DNA from: Deltaproteobacteria bacterium
Lineage (GTDB): Bacteria > Desulfobacterota > Desulfarculia > Adiutricales > JAFDHD01
NCBI GenBank assembly: GCA_019308995.1
Contig: JAFDHD010000025.1
Coordinates: forward strand, 1 to 32,692
Direction: 5' to 3'
DNA length: 32,692 nucleotides
Position numbers and translations under genes: made by a program. The notes beneath the pieces are model-generated. The model ran no database searches and was not told the origin of the DNA. It saw nothing but the letters and a program-made list of their open reading frames with translations. This document shows positions 32,433-32,692 of this stretch, in pieces (within the stretch, counting starts at the first letter, position 1; the number at the start of each line of letters is the position of its first letter).

Positions 32433-32692
32433 ATGACAAAGAAATCAAGGAACACTACCCGGAGAGAGTTTTTAAAAACCAGTGGAAAAATTGCGGGCAC
32501 CGTTATCTTTTCCGGCCTATCCGCAGGCAGTATGAGCGCTGTCCTGAAACCGAAAACAAGTGATGCTAAAGATGTTTCGCCTCCTGAAGGGAGAGGAGAT
32601 TATAAGGTTTTTTCCGCAGGGCAAATCGGTACGATGTCTGTCAAGAACCGGCTGGTGCGTTCGGCCACCATGATCGCTGCTGCTGCCCGGGG
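32433..32692 (+). CDS. Old Yellow Enzyme-type flavoprotein with Tat signal (5' part)
   Basis: The first 86 codons of a gene running out of the window. TTRREFLKTSGKIAGTVIFS is an excellent twin-arginine signal. After a linker of about 25 residues the frame enters FSAGQIGTMSVKNRLVRSAT, the N-terminal strand of NADH:flavin oxidoreductase/Old Yellow Enzyme proteins (the GxxxLKNRixRSAT pattern that starts the FMN-binding barrel). It would be an exported flavin enzyme reducing enoyl or similar compounds. ATG 32433 has AAAGGAGA 9-10 bases upstream, and the gene follows the broken gene by 16 bases. The assignment rests on a short segment. Confidence 0.7.
   Translation, partial: MTKKSRNTTRREFLKTSGKIAGTVIFSGLSAGSMSAVLKPKTSDAKDVSPPEGRGDYKVFSAGQIGTMSVKNRLVRSATMIAAAAR

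Noticed and set aside
1-32692. CRISPR arrays, prophage genes or complete insertion sequences
   Set aside because: No regularly spaced repeats, no Cas, capsid, integrase or transposase frames were seen.

Overview
The window looks like a chromosomal segment of a strictly anaerobic Desulfobacterota (deltaproteobacterial) relative. That reading rests on gene content only: a tungsten-type aldehyde ferredoxin oxidoreductase, a polyferredoxin with six predicted [4Fe-4S] motifs, a HdrB-like CCG protein, a NIL-ferredoxin, several Tat-signal redox enzymes and many ferredoxin-type proteins. No replication, phage or plasmid backbone genes and no CRISPR array are seen. One tRNA gene, tRNA-Leu(UAA), lies near the left edge.

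Left part (1-8.0 kb). After the tRNA and a candidate promoter there is a plus-strand cluster: a two-cluster ferredoxin with an uncharacterised C-terminal domain, a cysteine-containing partner of unknown function and a hotdog thioesterase. On the minus strand follow a Tat-exported DUF362 protein overlapping a NapH/NapG-like polyferredoxin fusion, a stand-alone AAA/ABC-type ATPase and the aldehyde ferredoxin oxidoreductase.

Middle (8.2-21.3 kb). Malonyl-CoA decarboxylase; a NIPSNAP-like protein; a saccharopine-dehydrogenase-like reductase behind a long leader; a complete MalEFGK-type importer (binding protein, two permeases, ATPase); a cheR gene interrupted by an amber codon; a minus-strand set of aminotransferase, NIL-ferredoxin and mnmA; a stand-alone cheY; and an HU-family gene.

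Right part (21.4-32.7 kb). This is the accessory-looking region. It holds a metallo-beta-lactamase-fold hydrolase, a HdrB-like protein, a remnant of an alpha/beta hydrolase, a Tat-signal thiamine-diphosphate enzyme, a pRiA4b ORF-3-like protein, a HlyD-ABC-FtsX exporter whose permease has two in-frame stops, a broken secreted-protein gene, and the start of a Tat-signal Old Yellow Enzyme-type flavoprotein cut by the window edge. Several dispersed intergenic repeats occur here. One pair lies on either side of the exporter, and another motif sits upstream of three genes. Gene decay and repeats together suggest a region in flux. I found no system I can confidently call new; the best candidates are the ferredoxin/unknown pair at 0.6-2.0 kb, the Sec/Tat-type polyferredoxin fusion, and the exported thiamine-diphosphate enzyme with its redox neighbours.
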